From contig NZ_JAJGZV010000001.1 of assembly GCF_020805785.1 (NCBI RefSeq), positions 1,178,001-1,242,000 of the forward strand: DNA of 64,000 bases, written 5' to 3'. The notes beneath the pieces are model-generated. The model searched no databases. It worked only from the letters and a program-made list of their open reading frames with translations, and was not told the DNA's origin. This stretch comes from Flavobacterium chungbukense (GTDB lineage Bacteria > Bacteroidota > Bacteroidia > Flavobacteriales > Flavobacteriaceae). The position numbers and the translations under genes are program-made. The first letter of the stretch is position 1. Each line of letters starts with the position of its first letter. Positions 17,847-26,228 of this stretch are shown piece after piece.

Positions 17847-20252
17847 TTAAAATTTATTAAGGTTATAGTTAACTTTCAGATAAAAAGCTCTTCCAGGTTT
17901 TTGTGCGGCAAAGTTGTCGTAAACCTGTTCGTCTAGAATGTTTCGGGCATCAAAACTTACCGTAAACTGTTTATTTGGAAAAACATAACTCAAACCTAAA
18001 TCTTGTGGAAATTGCGCTGTTGTTCTATCAACTTCTAACCAAGAAGTATAAAATGGAGCGACATAACCGCAGTAGTAATACAGATTAAGTTCTGATTTGC
18101 TTTGAATTACATTTCTAAAGTTGTATTGAAGATTTCCGTTAATAGTGAAATAAGGTTCGTTTGGCAATTGTTTGTTGTAATGAACCAAAATATTTCCGTT
18201 TGAATCGTATTTATCCTTATAAAGAGAATTAAACTTAGAAAGATTCATACCTGCAAAAAAACGATTATTATACGAGTATTGAAGAGAAGTTTCAAAACCA
18301 ACCGATTGTGCTTCGCCTAAATTGACAAAAGGAGAAGCCTGAATAGCTTCATTTAAACGATCACTAATCTGACGTACAATTTTACCTTTTGTATTTCTCC
18401 AAAATCCATTTCCTGAAACAGTAATTTTATGATTGTTAAGGTTGTAAGGTCCAAATCTGAAACCGGCATTGAAATTATTGCTTTGTTCAGGACCTAAATT
18501 AGGATTGCTTATAATGTTTTCGCCAGGACTTCCGAAAATTTCATTTTCATTTGGCAATCTGATTGCTTTTTCAGCAGAAAACATAAACATTACATCACGA
18601 AAAAGTGCATAGGAACCAGCGAAACCATAACCGGTATAATTAATTCTTTTTGACAGAACATTTTCTTTAACAACACTCTGACCATTCTCTGTTAAAACAG
18701 TTGGAGTAGTTTGTTCTGTTTTCATGCTATAATTTTTAACAAAAGGATTGGCTCTCAAACGAGATTTAAAAGCAGATATTTCGTAAGAAAAAGAAGAGAC
18801 TGTTTTGGCTAAATCTCTTGTAACAATGAAATTTCTAGTAATTTCTGGCAACATTTCATCCAGATCATTTCGATCTAAAATATACGTCATAACATTGACC
18901 ATTACTCTTTGATTTTCTGTAATGTTGTAAGTTAAACCAGCACGAGTATTGAAAATATCCGATTTCATGTGATTAATCGTCGGGGCGCCCTGCTGTGCAC
19001 CAGTATTGGTTAAAATGGGTGTGCCATATAAGCCAAGCGCTTTTTCTCCATTCCAATTATAGTTCCATTTTACAGTATCATTAATTACATCATTTCTATG
19101 ACTGTAAACCGAAACAGCAGAAAAGTCTAGATTTTTAATTAGAAAGTCTTTTTTATTATAATTTAATGAAATAACATTGGCTGCAGCTTCACTAAAACGA
19201 CCTTTATAAGGTTTCGTCATGTACTGTCCGTGCTGAATCTGATTGTAATCTTGAGAGCCATTGTAACTTATAGAAAAGTTATCTGCCCAATCAACATTGG
19301 TAAAACCAGCTTCCAATCTTCCACCAAAAGAACGGTACATACTTTCAAATCTTTTGGCTCTAATATATTCGTAACGTCCGTTTGGAGCAATGTTGTAAAC
19401 AAATCTTCCCCAAACTTCATAATCATTATCAGAGTAGTTTTGAAAAGCGTTGGCTTTAATTGTAAACCCGTTTTTATGTCTATAAGAAGCATTTATATTA
19501 GATTGTACTGTGTTGAATGAGCCATAAGAAACCGATGCGTTTAAGCTGTTTTTTGCTCCTTTTTTCAAAACAACATTAATTGCGCCTCCAAGTGAATCAT
19601 CTGCTAGATACGCGGGAACAACTCCTTTAAATACTTCAATTCTTTCAATTAGAGCGGGTGGAATACTATTTAAACTGAAAGAAGCACCGTATGTTTGAAT
19701 TGGAACGCCATCAATAAAAATTCGAATGGCATTTCCAGACATTCCGTTAATGTTGTAAGTAACAGCAGAACCCAATCCACCATTTTGTCTAATGCGAACA
19801 CCTCCAGAACGGTCTAATAAATCGTTAGTTTGAAGGTTTCTTTTAGCGGCTTCTTGTGTTTCAATCACATTTACGGCAAATCCTTTTTCTATGATGTCTT
19901 TTTTGAAACTTTTTCGCTCAATTTTGACTTCTTTAAGTGTCTTTGCATCTGTTACTTTTTCTAAATCGATGTTGATTTGCTGTGTCGGTCGATTTACAAC
20001 AACGTCAATCATTTTAGGTTTCGCTTCCATTGAAGACGTTTCTAACTTATAACTGCCGTATGCTAATCCCTTAATCTCAAATTGTCCGTCTGCATCTACA
20101 ACAACATATATTTTTGTTCCTTTAATTTGAACTGCTGCTCCAAAAGCATTTTCTGTATTTCCAAGGGTTACTTTTCCTGTAATTTTTCCAGTTTGAGACC
20201 AACTAGAAATGGTCATTATTAAAAAGAGAGAAAGAGAGTAGAGAATTCTCAT
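17847..20252 (-). CDS. TonB-dependent receptor, siderophore/iron-complex type
   Basis: An 801-residue outer-membrane receptor. Signal peptide about 1-19 (ends SSWSQ), carboxypeptidase-regulatory-like domain about 22-98 (GKITGKVTLGNTENAFGAAV), plug about 125-235 (QTNDLLDRSGGVRIRQNGG, IFIDGVPIQTYGASF, VVPAYLADDSLGGAINVVLK), then a 22-strand-type barrel ending LKVNYNLNKF with the aromatic C-terminus expected for BAM recognition. The length fits FecA/FhuA-like receptors rather than SusC. Its place between ApbE/PepSY-reductase and DUF4374 genes suggests uptake of an Fe(III) complex. A -7-like box precedes it. Confidence 0.92.
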   Translation of the reverse strand: MRILYSLSLFLIMTISSWSQTGKITGKVTLGNTENAFGAAVQIKGTKIYVVVDADGQFEIKGLAYGSYKLETSSMEAKPKMIDVVVNRPTQQINIDLEKVTDAKTLKEVKIERKSFKKDIIEKGFAVNVIETQEAAKRNLQTNDLLDRSGGVRIRQNGGLGSAVTYNINGMSGNAIRIFIDGVPIQTYGASFSLNSIPPALIERIEVFKGVVPAYLADDSLGGAINVVLKKGAKNSLNASVSYGSFNTVQSNINASYRHKNGFTIKANAFQNYSDNDYEVWGRFVYNIAPNGRYEYIRAKRFESMYRSFGGRLEAGFTNVDWADNFSISYNGSQDYNQIQHGQYMTKPYKGRFSEAAANVISLNYNKKDFLIKNLDFSAVSVYSHRNDVINDTVKWNYNWNGEKALGLYGTPILTNTGAQQGAPTINHMKSDIFNTRAGLTYNITENQRVMVNVMTYILDRNDLDEMLPEITRNFIVTRDLAKTVSSFSYEISAFKSRLRANPFVKNYSMKTEQTTPTVLTENGQSVVKENVLSKRINYTGYGFAGSYALFRDVMFMFSAEKAIRLPNENEIFGSPGENIISNPNLGPEQSNNFNAGFRFGPYNLNNHKITVSGNGFWRNTKGKIVRQISDRLNEAIQASPFVNLGEAQSVGFETSLQYSYNNRFFAGMNLSKFNSLYKDKYDSNGNILVHYNKQLPNEPYFTINGNLQYNFRNVIQSKSELNLYYYCGYVAPFYTSWLEVDRTTAQFPQDLGLSYVFPNKQFTVSFDARNILDEQVYDNFAAQKPGRAFYLKVNYNLNKF

Positions 20253-20278
20253 ATATTAGTTTGCTGTTTATTGGACTG

Positions 20279-20286
20279 CAAACTTA
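20279..20286 (-). promoter_or_regulatory. Candidate -7 box upstream of the TonB receptor
   Basis: TAAGTTTG on the minus strand matches TAnnTTTG, 27 bases before the receptor start. No good TTG was seen at the usual distance, so the receptor may also depend on read-through from ApbE. Confidence 0.35.
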
Positions 20287-20380
20287 TATCATTGTTTATA
20301 TTTAATCTAAATAAAGCTATTAGAAGATTATTAGAATTGCATCTTCTATTTTAATGTTTTTTTAATGTAGTTTTTAATGG

Positions 20381-20431
20381 TGAATTATCAATTCACAACT
20401 CACAATTGATAATTGATAATTTACAATTTAT
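20381..20431. repeat. AATTATC/AATTGAT repeat at the end of apbE
   Basis: TGAATT-ATC-AATTCA is followed by CAATTGATAATTGATAATTT and related 7-base units. It is similar in style to the long array on the other side of apbE and overlaps the apbE stop region. Confidence 0.6.
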
Positions 20432-21413
20432 AAGAGAAGTTTTTCGATTTAATAACTTTGCCTTTATCTGTAATCATTAGACAACTATATTCAGGAAATT
20501 TTTGAAGTAAAAGCAGACCTTCTTTTTGACCTAAAACCATCATTGAAGTGCTTAATCCATTGGCGGTTTCTGCGTTTGGCCCGAAAACGGTTACACTGCA
20601 TAAACCAGTTGCAGGATATCCGGTTGCAGGATTTATAATGTGCGAATAACGTTTTCCATTAAAAACAACAAACTTTTCGTAATTACCAGAAGTTGTGACA
20701 GCACCTTCTTTTGACGGAACTGTTCCAATTAATTTTTCAGGATGAAACGGATTTGTAATTCCGATTTTCCAATCGTTTCCGTTGGGTTGTTTTCCCCAAG
20801 TGCTCATGTCGCCAGAACCGTTTATAATACCTGCTTGAATTCCTTTTTCGAGCATCATTTTTCGGCATTTATCGGTCGCGTAACCTTCGCCTAAAGCACC
20901 AAAACCAATTTTCATGCCTTTTAATTTTAGAAAAATGGTAGAATTGACACTATCCAGAATGATATTTTTGTAACCTACTTTTTCAACTGATTTTTTTATG
21001 GCTTCCGCCGAAGGCATTTCGGTCATAGAGCCGTCAAATTTCCAAACACGGTCTAAAGCAGCGAAACTTACGTCAAAAGCACCATTCGTTATTTCAGAAA
21101 GTTTAATTGCTCTTTGGGCTAATTCAAAAACTTCACGGTCTACTTTTATGGGTTTTATACCAGCATTTTGATTGACTTCAGAAACTTGAGAATCGGATTT
21201 CCAATCTGAAATTATACGTTCAATTCGGCTAATTTCTTCAATAACAACATTAATATTTTTTTCTGCAGAAAGTGAGTCTTTATCTACAATGCTAATGTCA
21301 AATCTTCCGCCCATTAAAAGTGTTGTTCTTTTTCGTAGAACTTGCGAATTCATTGTGAAACAGCAAGTCATCACAATAAAGAATAAAATTTTATATAAAA
21401 TCGATTTATACAT
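20421..21413 (-). CDS. apbE: FAD:protein FMN transferase (ApbE)
   Basis: ApbE transfers FMN from FAD to a Thr/Ser of extracytoplasmic proteins, making covalent flavoproteins. The 330-residue product has an N-terminal membrane or signal segment (ILFFIVMTCCFTMNSQ), the ApbE start RTTLLMGGRFDISI, a GALGEGYATDKC segment (Mg/FAD-binding region), NGSGDMSTWG, and the conserved ending YSHIINPATGYPATG. Length and motifs are normal. Neighbours explain its job: a DUF2271 protein with a flavinylation-like motif and a PepSY-flavodoxin reductase lie just upstream in the same direction. It is flanked on both sides by 7-base AT-rich repeats. Confidence 0.93.
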   Translation of the reverse strand: MYKSILYKILFFIVMTCCFTMNSQVLRKRTTLLMGGRFDISIVDKDSLSAEKNINVVIEEISRIERIISDWKSDSQVSEVNQNAGIKPIKVDREVFELAQRAIKLSEITNGAFDVSFAALDRVWKFDGSMTEMPSAEAIKKSVEKVGYKNIILDSVNSTIFLKLKGMKIGFGALGEGYATDKCRKMMLEKGIQAGIINGSGDMSTWGKQPNGNDWKIGITNPFHPEKLIGTVPSKEGAVTTSGNYEKFVVFNGKRYSHIINPATGYPATGLCSVTVFGPNAETANGLSTSMMVLGQKEGLLLLQKFPEYSCLMITDKGKVIKSKNFSYKL

Positions 21414-21460
21414 AAAAATAGTTTATAGTTTTGATAGGCACCAGCGAAGCAAAATAATAT

Positions 21461-21600
21461 CAATTAACAATTATCAATTATCAATTAACAATTATCAATT
21501 AACAATTATCAATTAACAATTATCAATTAACAATTAACAATTATCAATTAACAATTAACAATTATCAATTAACAATTAACAATTATCAATTAACAATTAA
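21461..21600. repeat. Twenty-copy CAATTAW heptad tandem array
   Basis: Exactly 20 contiguous 7-base units, each CAATTAA or CAATTAT, run from 21461 to 21600 with no register slip. The order of A and T endings changes from alternating (14-base period) to A-A-T (21-base period). The last unit contains the TAA stop codon (minus strand, 21597-21599) of the PepSY-reductase gene. Confidence 0.95.
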
Positions 21601-23780
21601 TAACAATCCGTTAAAAATTGTTTGTCGGCTTTATATTCTAAAAGTGTTTTCAATCCTTTCTCAGCCAATAATTCACTTAAAATTGCTTCAACATCTTGCT
21701 GCATAGCAAGCGAACCGCAAATCATAATTACGCCGCCTCTCTTTAATAAATTAGCAAAGAACAAGGCATCTCTTTTGATCAAATCCATTACATAAATATG
21801 TTCTGCTTCACGAGATAAAGCGACATGAAAATTATCCAAATGTTCTTTTTGAATCATAATGCCCGCAAATTTTTTATAAGCCATTAAAGTTGGAGTTTCC
21901 ATTCTAAATCCGCTGTACAAATGCAGTTCCTGTTTGATTTTATTCTGTTCAATCATTCCAAGGAAAGGTGCAATTCCTGTTCCGTTAGAAATGAAAGCAA
22001 CTTTTGAAGCCTTCTTAGGAAGATGGAAAGCTGGATTTTTAATAATTCTTGCTTTAATAGTATTTCCTGGTTCCAGATTGTTTAAATATCCAGAGCCTAA
22101 ACCATCAGGATGAAGTTTAACAACCAATTGAATATTCCCAGAATGATTTCCAATAGAGTAGAGGCGTTCTCTCGAATCGTTTGCTGGATAAATTGCTAAT
22201 AAATCGCCAGAACTAAATTTAGCTCTCGAATTGGCTCTCAAAGTCAGAATAAAAGTATGTTCTGTTTCAGAAATCGGCGTTTTGTCTAAAACCATTAATT
22301 TTTGAAGTCCTTTTGGAACATGATTGTATAATGAAGGTGTTGTCGATAATGGAATTCCGGTTTTGGCACTCCATAATTTTACCCATTCTACAAATTCCAC
22401 CGCCGATTTATCATTGACGGTCTGTAAATCTAAATAACGTTCTGTCCAACTTTGATTTTCTAAAAGCTGATCAATTTCAATGGCAAATCCGCAAAAATCT
22501 GGATACGATTTAGAGCCAAAACCAACTACAGAAAAATTGATTTTTTGTTTTTGATTTTGTCTTTCTAGTAAAGTTTTAAATTGCGTTCCGTTAGAAGGCG
22601 CATCACCTAAACCATGAGTTGAAGTTAAAACAATAATATGTTCAGCTTTAGGATAAGCAGTTAGTTTGTTTAATTCACTGATAAAAACTTTATGTCCGTG
22701 CGTAATCAATTGTTTCTGAATCGCATTTGCAAATCGAAAAGAACTCCCGTTTTCGGAACCAACCAAAAGAATAAAAGTACTTTCGCTTGCTTTGAATTTA
22801 TTTTTAATTCGGCTCGCTCTTCTTTTCAAAGTAATGGCAAATCCAGAATAAATAAAGAACAAGATGTTAAGACAAGCAATAGCTAAAATTACAGCCCAAA
22901 TACCATTGATTCTTCCAGTATGTAGATCAAGACTTAAAGCCGAAAATTGAGCAGTCATTGGAGAAAGTTTCTCAGAAATAACAGTTCCAGTTACCTGATT
23001 AACTTCAATTTCTTTGTCTTTCAATTCAATGATATAATACTCTTCTGGATCATCTGTAAAAGGAAATTCGATTTTCTTTACATCAGATAATAAAGTCGTT
23101 TTAAAAATAGAAGTGGTTTTGGTTTTGGCCGAAAGTTCTGTTTTTATAGGTTTTGCATTTTCTTCACCCATAAAAAAGTTGAATCTTTCTAACGATAAAT
23201 ACGTTCCTGTCAACGCAATAATCAAAATTGGAATTAGCGCTAGTCTTCCAAGAAGCACGTGGTAATATTGTGCAAAATATTCTTTAATTATTTTAGAAAA
23301 GAAATTTCGGATACCACGCTGTCTTTTTAAAACAAGAACAAAACCCGAAATAGATATTAATAACAGACAAAAAGAGATTACGCCCACGAAAAAACGTCCA
23401 GCTTCATGAAGAAATAATGATCGATGAAAGCCAGTAACCCATTTAATGAATTCAGATTTTTTTACTGGAGTTCCTAATGCTTTTCCTGTTTTCGGGTCGA
23501 TGTAAGCATTCACATCATTTCCGTCAGCATCAATTGCCTGAAGTGTTACAAATTGGTTGTAGTCGACAGCCAATTCGGTAATTTCAGGATACGCTTTCTT
23601 TAAAATAGGAAGTGTTTCGCCTAAAGTTATTTTACTGAAGTTTTCTGCTTTATATGGAAGTGTTTTTTCCTGAACCGCATCGACTGCCAGAATAATTCCG
23701 GTTACCGAAGCCAAAAGCAAAAAAATAGAAGAAAATAAGGCCAGAGCCAAGTGTGCGTAACGCCAAAAAGAAAGAGTCAT
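21597..23780 (-). CDS. PepSY-membrane / flavodoxin / ferredoxin-reductase fusion
   Basis: A 727-residue inner-membrane reductase. The N-terminal PepSY_TM part (about 1-330) has four hydrophobic segments (FSSIFLLLASVTGIILAV, FFVGVISFCLLLISISGFVL, LALIPILIIALTGTYLSL, AVILAIACLNILFFIYSGFA) with a periplasmic PepSY region between. A flavodoxin-like domain follows at about 340-475 (VGSENGSSFRFANAI, TSTHGLGDAPSNG), then an FAD/NAD(P)-binding ferredoxin-reductase module at about 500-727 (RLYSIGNHSG, SNGTGIAPFLGMI, MICGSLAMQQDVEAIL). It resembles the cytochrome P450-/sulfite-reductase layout fused to a membrane platform. It should carry electrons from NAD(P)H across the membrane to a periplasmic acceptor, plausibly the flavinylated DUF2271 protein or an iron complex. 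Confidence 0.92.
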   Translation of the reverse strand: MTLSFWRYAHLALALFSSIFLLLASVTGIILAVDAVQEKTLPYKAENFSKITLGETLPILKKAYPEITELAVDYNQFVTLQAIDADGNDVNAYIDPKTGKALGTPVKKSEFIKWVTGFHRSLFLHEAGRFFVGVISFCLLLISISGFVLVLKRQRGIRNFFSKIIKEYFAQYYHVLLGRLALIPILIIALTGTYLSLERFNFFMGEENAKPIKTELSAKTKTTSIFKTTLLSDVKKIEFPFTDDPEEYYIIELKDKEIEVNQVTGTVISEKLSPMTAQFSALSLDLHTGRINGIWAVILAIACLNILFFIYSGFAITLKRRASRIKNKFKASESTFILLVGSENGSSFRFANAIQKQLITHGHKVFISELNKLTAYPKAEHIIVLTSTHGLGDAPSNGTQFKTLLERQNQKQKINFSVVGFGSKSYPDFCGFAIEIDQLLENQSWTERYLDLQTVNDKSAVEFVEWVKLWSAKTGIPLSTTPSLYNHVPKGLQKLMVLDKTPISETEHTFILTLRANSRAKFSSGDLLAIYPANDSRERLYSIGNHSGNIQLVVKLHPDGLGSGYLNNLEPGNTIKARIIKNPAFHLPKKASKVAFISNGTGIAPFLGMIEQNKIKQELHLYSGFRMETPTLMAYKKFAGIMIQKEHLDNFHVALSREAEHIYVMDLIKRDALFFANLLKRGGVIMICGSLAMQQDVEAILSELLAEKGLKTLLEYKADKQFLTDCY

Positions 23781-23814
23781 TGAATTTATTCTAGAAATGT
23801 ATTAAAATATTTAA

Positions 23815-23846
23815 AGCTTTGTCAAAGCTATAACTTTGACAAAGCT
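23815..23846. terminator. Hairpin between DUF2271 and PepSY genes
   Basis: AGCTTTGTCAAAG (23815-23827) and CTTTGACAAAGCT (23834-23846) form a 13-base perfect stem. Nearly the same stem occurs at 33528-33558. It may attenuate rather than end transcription, since the reductase gene downstream is on the same strand. Confidence 0.6.
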
Positions 23847-23916
23847 CAGATTTCAATTTTAAGCATAAATAAAAAGAATCTATGCTTATGAAAGTTAATA
23901 AATAATGTACTAAATA

Positions 23917-24399
23917 TTATATTTTGTTTAGCCTTACATATTTAATATACCCTTTACCATCTGTTTTTTCTGCAAGACCTTCAGTTGTAAGCGGGATTTC
24001 AAGATCGCTTACATAATACTTTTGATCTTCTACAGCCGATTCAAAACGTAATTTGTATCCTTTATTAATTTTAGAATTTTCAATTTCAATTGTAGTAACA
24101 CTGCGATCTCCACCAGTTACAGAAGCACCTGTCTTTGCACTAATATCATCTGATTTTGCCGTGTGAAATTTGTTCCATTCCTTTAATGATTTGTACCATT
24201 TTTTATCATCGCCCATTACGTAAAGCGTTTTTTCATACTCACCATTAGCATTCACTAAAGAAACAACGATATAGGCACCTTCTCCCATATAATTGTTCAT
24301 TTGAAGCATGCATTTGTATTTGCTTGATTGTGCTTGAGCCTGAAAAGAAAGTAAAAAAATAAAAGCGCCTGTAAAAGCAATTTTTAATATTGATTTCAT
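23917..24399 (-). CDS. DUF2271-family exported protein, candidate flavinylated carrier
   Basis: A 160-residue periplasmic protein. The start at 24399 gives a clean signal peptide (MKSILKIAFTGAFIFLLSFQ, cleaved after AQAQ near residue 24); the upstream in-frame ATG at 24441 lacks one. DUF2271 features are visible: NYMGEGAYIVVSLVN, WYKSLKEWNKFH and the C-terminal YYVSDLEIPL. Residues 85-93 read DISAKTGAS, resembling the ApbE target motif D-x-x-(S/T)-G-A-(T/S), so Ser93 is a candidate FMN attachment site. With ApbE and the PepSY reductase in the same block it probably acts as a covalent-flavin electron carrier. Flavinylation itself is inferred. Confidence 0.88.
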   Translation of the reverse strand: MKSILKIAFTGAFIFLLSFQAQAQSSKYKCMLQMNNYMGEGAYIVVSLVNANGEYEKTLYVMGDDKKWYKSLKEWNKFHTAKSDDISAKTGASVTGGDRSVTTIEIENSKINKGYKLRFESAVEDQKYYVSDLEIPLTTEGLAEKTDGKGYIKYVRLNKI

Positions 24400-24493
24400 A
24401 AAAATTATTTGTTTGTGTGGATTTGTAACATGAAATCCCAAAGACCAAATGTAAGTTTGGAATTTGGAATTTCAAATATTGATTTAATTGTTT

Positions 24494-25984
24494 TTATTTT
24501 AAAAATTCAACAGAAACGTTGTTTTTGTTCAGCAGTTCATTTTCTTTAGCCAAAGCATAAGCGGTTTCATCAAATTCAGTGCTTATTTCTTTCTTTGCTC
24601 CAACTGAAATAAGATATTTTAAGATTGCATCATCTTTAGAAGTCATTGCTGCTCTGTGCAAAGCAGTTAATCCATCTTTATTTTTAGCATTGGGATCCAC
24701 TTTTAAGTCTGAGATTTTTTTAAGAAGAGAAACATCACTTTTTGTAATAGCTAAATGATACAAAGTATTTCCGTCTTTTTGTGGTGCAGCTAAGTTCAAT
24801 CCTTTATCTTGAAGTAATTTTGCTTTAGCATCAAATGGATCTACGGCTACTTTTTCTCTTCCTGCAGGACGATAAGATTGTACCAGATATACTCCTAAAT
24901 TATTTCCGTCTTTATCTTTTACATTAACGTCAGCACCTTTAGCCAAAAGTAAACTTACCGCTTCTGGAATTCCGTATCTAACGGCATTCGTTAAAGCAGA
25001 TTCTCCTTTTAAATTTTGTGCGTTAACATTTTTTACTTTCGGAAGGAATAATTCTAATGCAGCAGTTTCTCTCGCCGATGCAGCTGCCATTACAGGCGTA
25101 TTTCCTTCTTTATCCGCTTTATTTACATCAACTCCTTTAGCTAAGAAATATTCAATAATTTCTTTCTGATTTGGTTTTCCAGCTAAAATATGCAATACAT
25201 TTTGTCCTGCTTTGTTTTGAGCTGTGGCTTTAATTTTTACCTCTTCAACCAAATATTTATAAGTTTCGAGCGTATTTGTTTCTCTGCGGCTTCCCTGTGC
25301 AGCAATTAAAAGCGCATTGTCTGTTGGCTTAATTCCTTTTTCTAAAAGTTTCTTTAAAAGGGCGATGTTTCCTGATCTTGCCGCATAAGAAAAAGCAGTG
25401 TTTCCTTCATTATCAACATCTTTTAAAGACATTCCTTTTGTTGAGAAATATTCTGCAGCTTTTAGCTCTTTATCTGAAGCAATTGCTAAAAGCAAAAGAT
25501 TAGCACCGTTTGCATATTTTTTTGTCGGATTTACACCTGCTTTAAAAAACGCATCGTACATTGCTGGATTTGCTTGTCCGTTTGAAGCAGCAAAATCAGC
25601 AGGAGCTGTTCCGTGACTGTCTTCAAAATTTACATCAGAACCTTTGCCAATTAAATATTGAACTAACTCTGTATTGCCTCTGTAAGCTGCCCAGTGTAAA
25701 TAAATACGATTATCGTGAGTCAATTTTGTAATGGAGTTTCCTGGCTGTTCAACTAAAAATTTGATTGTTGCAAAAGGTGCATCATTATTAATAGCTAAAG
25801 TGGTAACATCAAAGGCATTTGCGTTTGCTTCTGACGGATTATTTCCTTTTGCTATTTCTGCCTGAACGGTTTCAACAGTTGGAGAATTTTTCCAAAATGT
25901 GGCATCTAACAATGAATTTTTTTGCTGAGCGCTTACAAATAAGCTAGCAGCAAATGCAAAAGAAACGAAAAGATTCTTTTTCAT
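24494..25984 (-). CDS. Exported ankyrin-repeat protein
   Basis: A 496-residue protein with a signal peptide (MKKNLFVSFAFAASLFVSAQ, start 25984; the ATG at 26017 only adds a poor leader) and about ten ankyrin repeats to the end, e.g. RIYLHWAAYRGNTELVQYLI, GNTAFSYAARSGNIALLKKLL, GESALTNAVRYGIPEAVSLLL and GLTALHRAAMTSKDDAILKYL. No catalytic domain is present, so it probably acts as a periplasmic protein-binding scaffold. It is 95 bases upstream of the DUF2271 gene on the same strand and very likely in its operon. Its partner is not known. Confidence 0.9.
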   Translation of the reverse strand: MKKNLFVSFAFAASLFVSAQQKNSLLDATFWKNSPTVETVQAEIAKGNNPSEANANAFDVTTLAINNDAPFATIKFLVEQPGNSITKLTHDNRIYLHWAAYRGNTELVQYLIGKGSDVNFEDSHGTAPADFAASNGQANPAMYDAFFKAGVNPTKKYANGANLLLLAIASDKELKAAEYFSTKGMSLKDVDNEGNTAFSYAARSGNIALLKKLLEKGIKPTDNALLIAAQGSRRETNTLETYKYLVEEVKIKATAQNKAGQNVLHILAGKPNQKEIIEYFLAKGVDVNKADKEGNTPVMAAASARETAALELFLPKVKNVNAQNLKGESALTNAVRYGIPEAVSLLLAKGADVNVKDKDGNNLGVYLVQSYRPAGREKVAVDPFDAKAKLLQDKGLNLAAPQKDGNTLYHLAITKSDVSLLKKISDLKVDPNAKNKDGLTALHRAAMTSKDDAILKYLISVGAKKEISTEFDETAYALAKENELLNKNNVSVEFLK

Positions 25985-26228
25985 ATTTTGATAATTTATG
26001 GTTATTGAATTGTACAAGATTAACTTAATTTTTGAGAGAATTATTTTTATCTATTTAGAATAAATAAAAATAAAGCAAATGTAAAAATTAATCTTTTTAA
26101 ATCAATAATAAATCGTGGTAAAAAGAGATTTATAGTAGAGATTTTCTAAAATTTAAGAATAGCTTAAGCTGCTTTTAATTTTTCTTTAATTTAAAACCTT
26201 TTATGAAGCCTATTTATTTGAAGCAGTT

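Noticed and set aside
20287..20330. Fur box upstream of the TonB receptor
   Set aside because: AT-rich with partial inverted symmetry only; no convincing 19-bp match.
21461..21600. CRISPR-like array
   Set aside because: Unit is 7 bases with no spacers and no cas genes; it is a simple tandem repeat.
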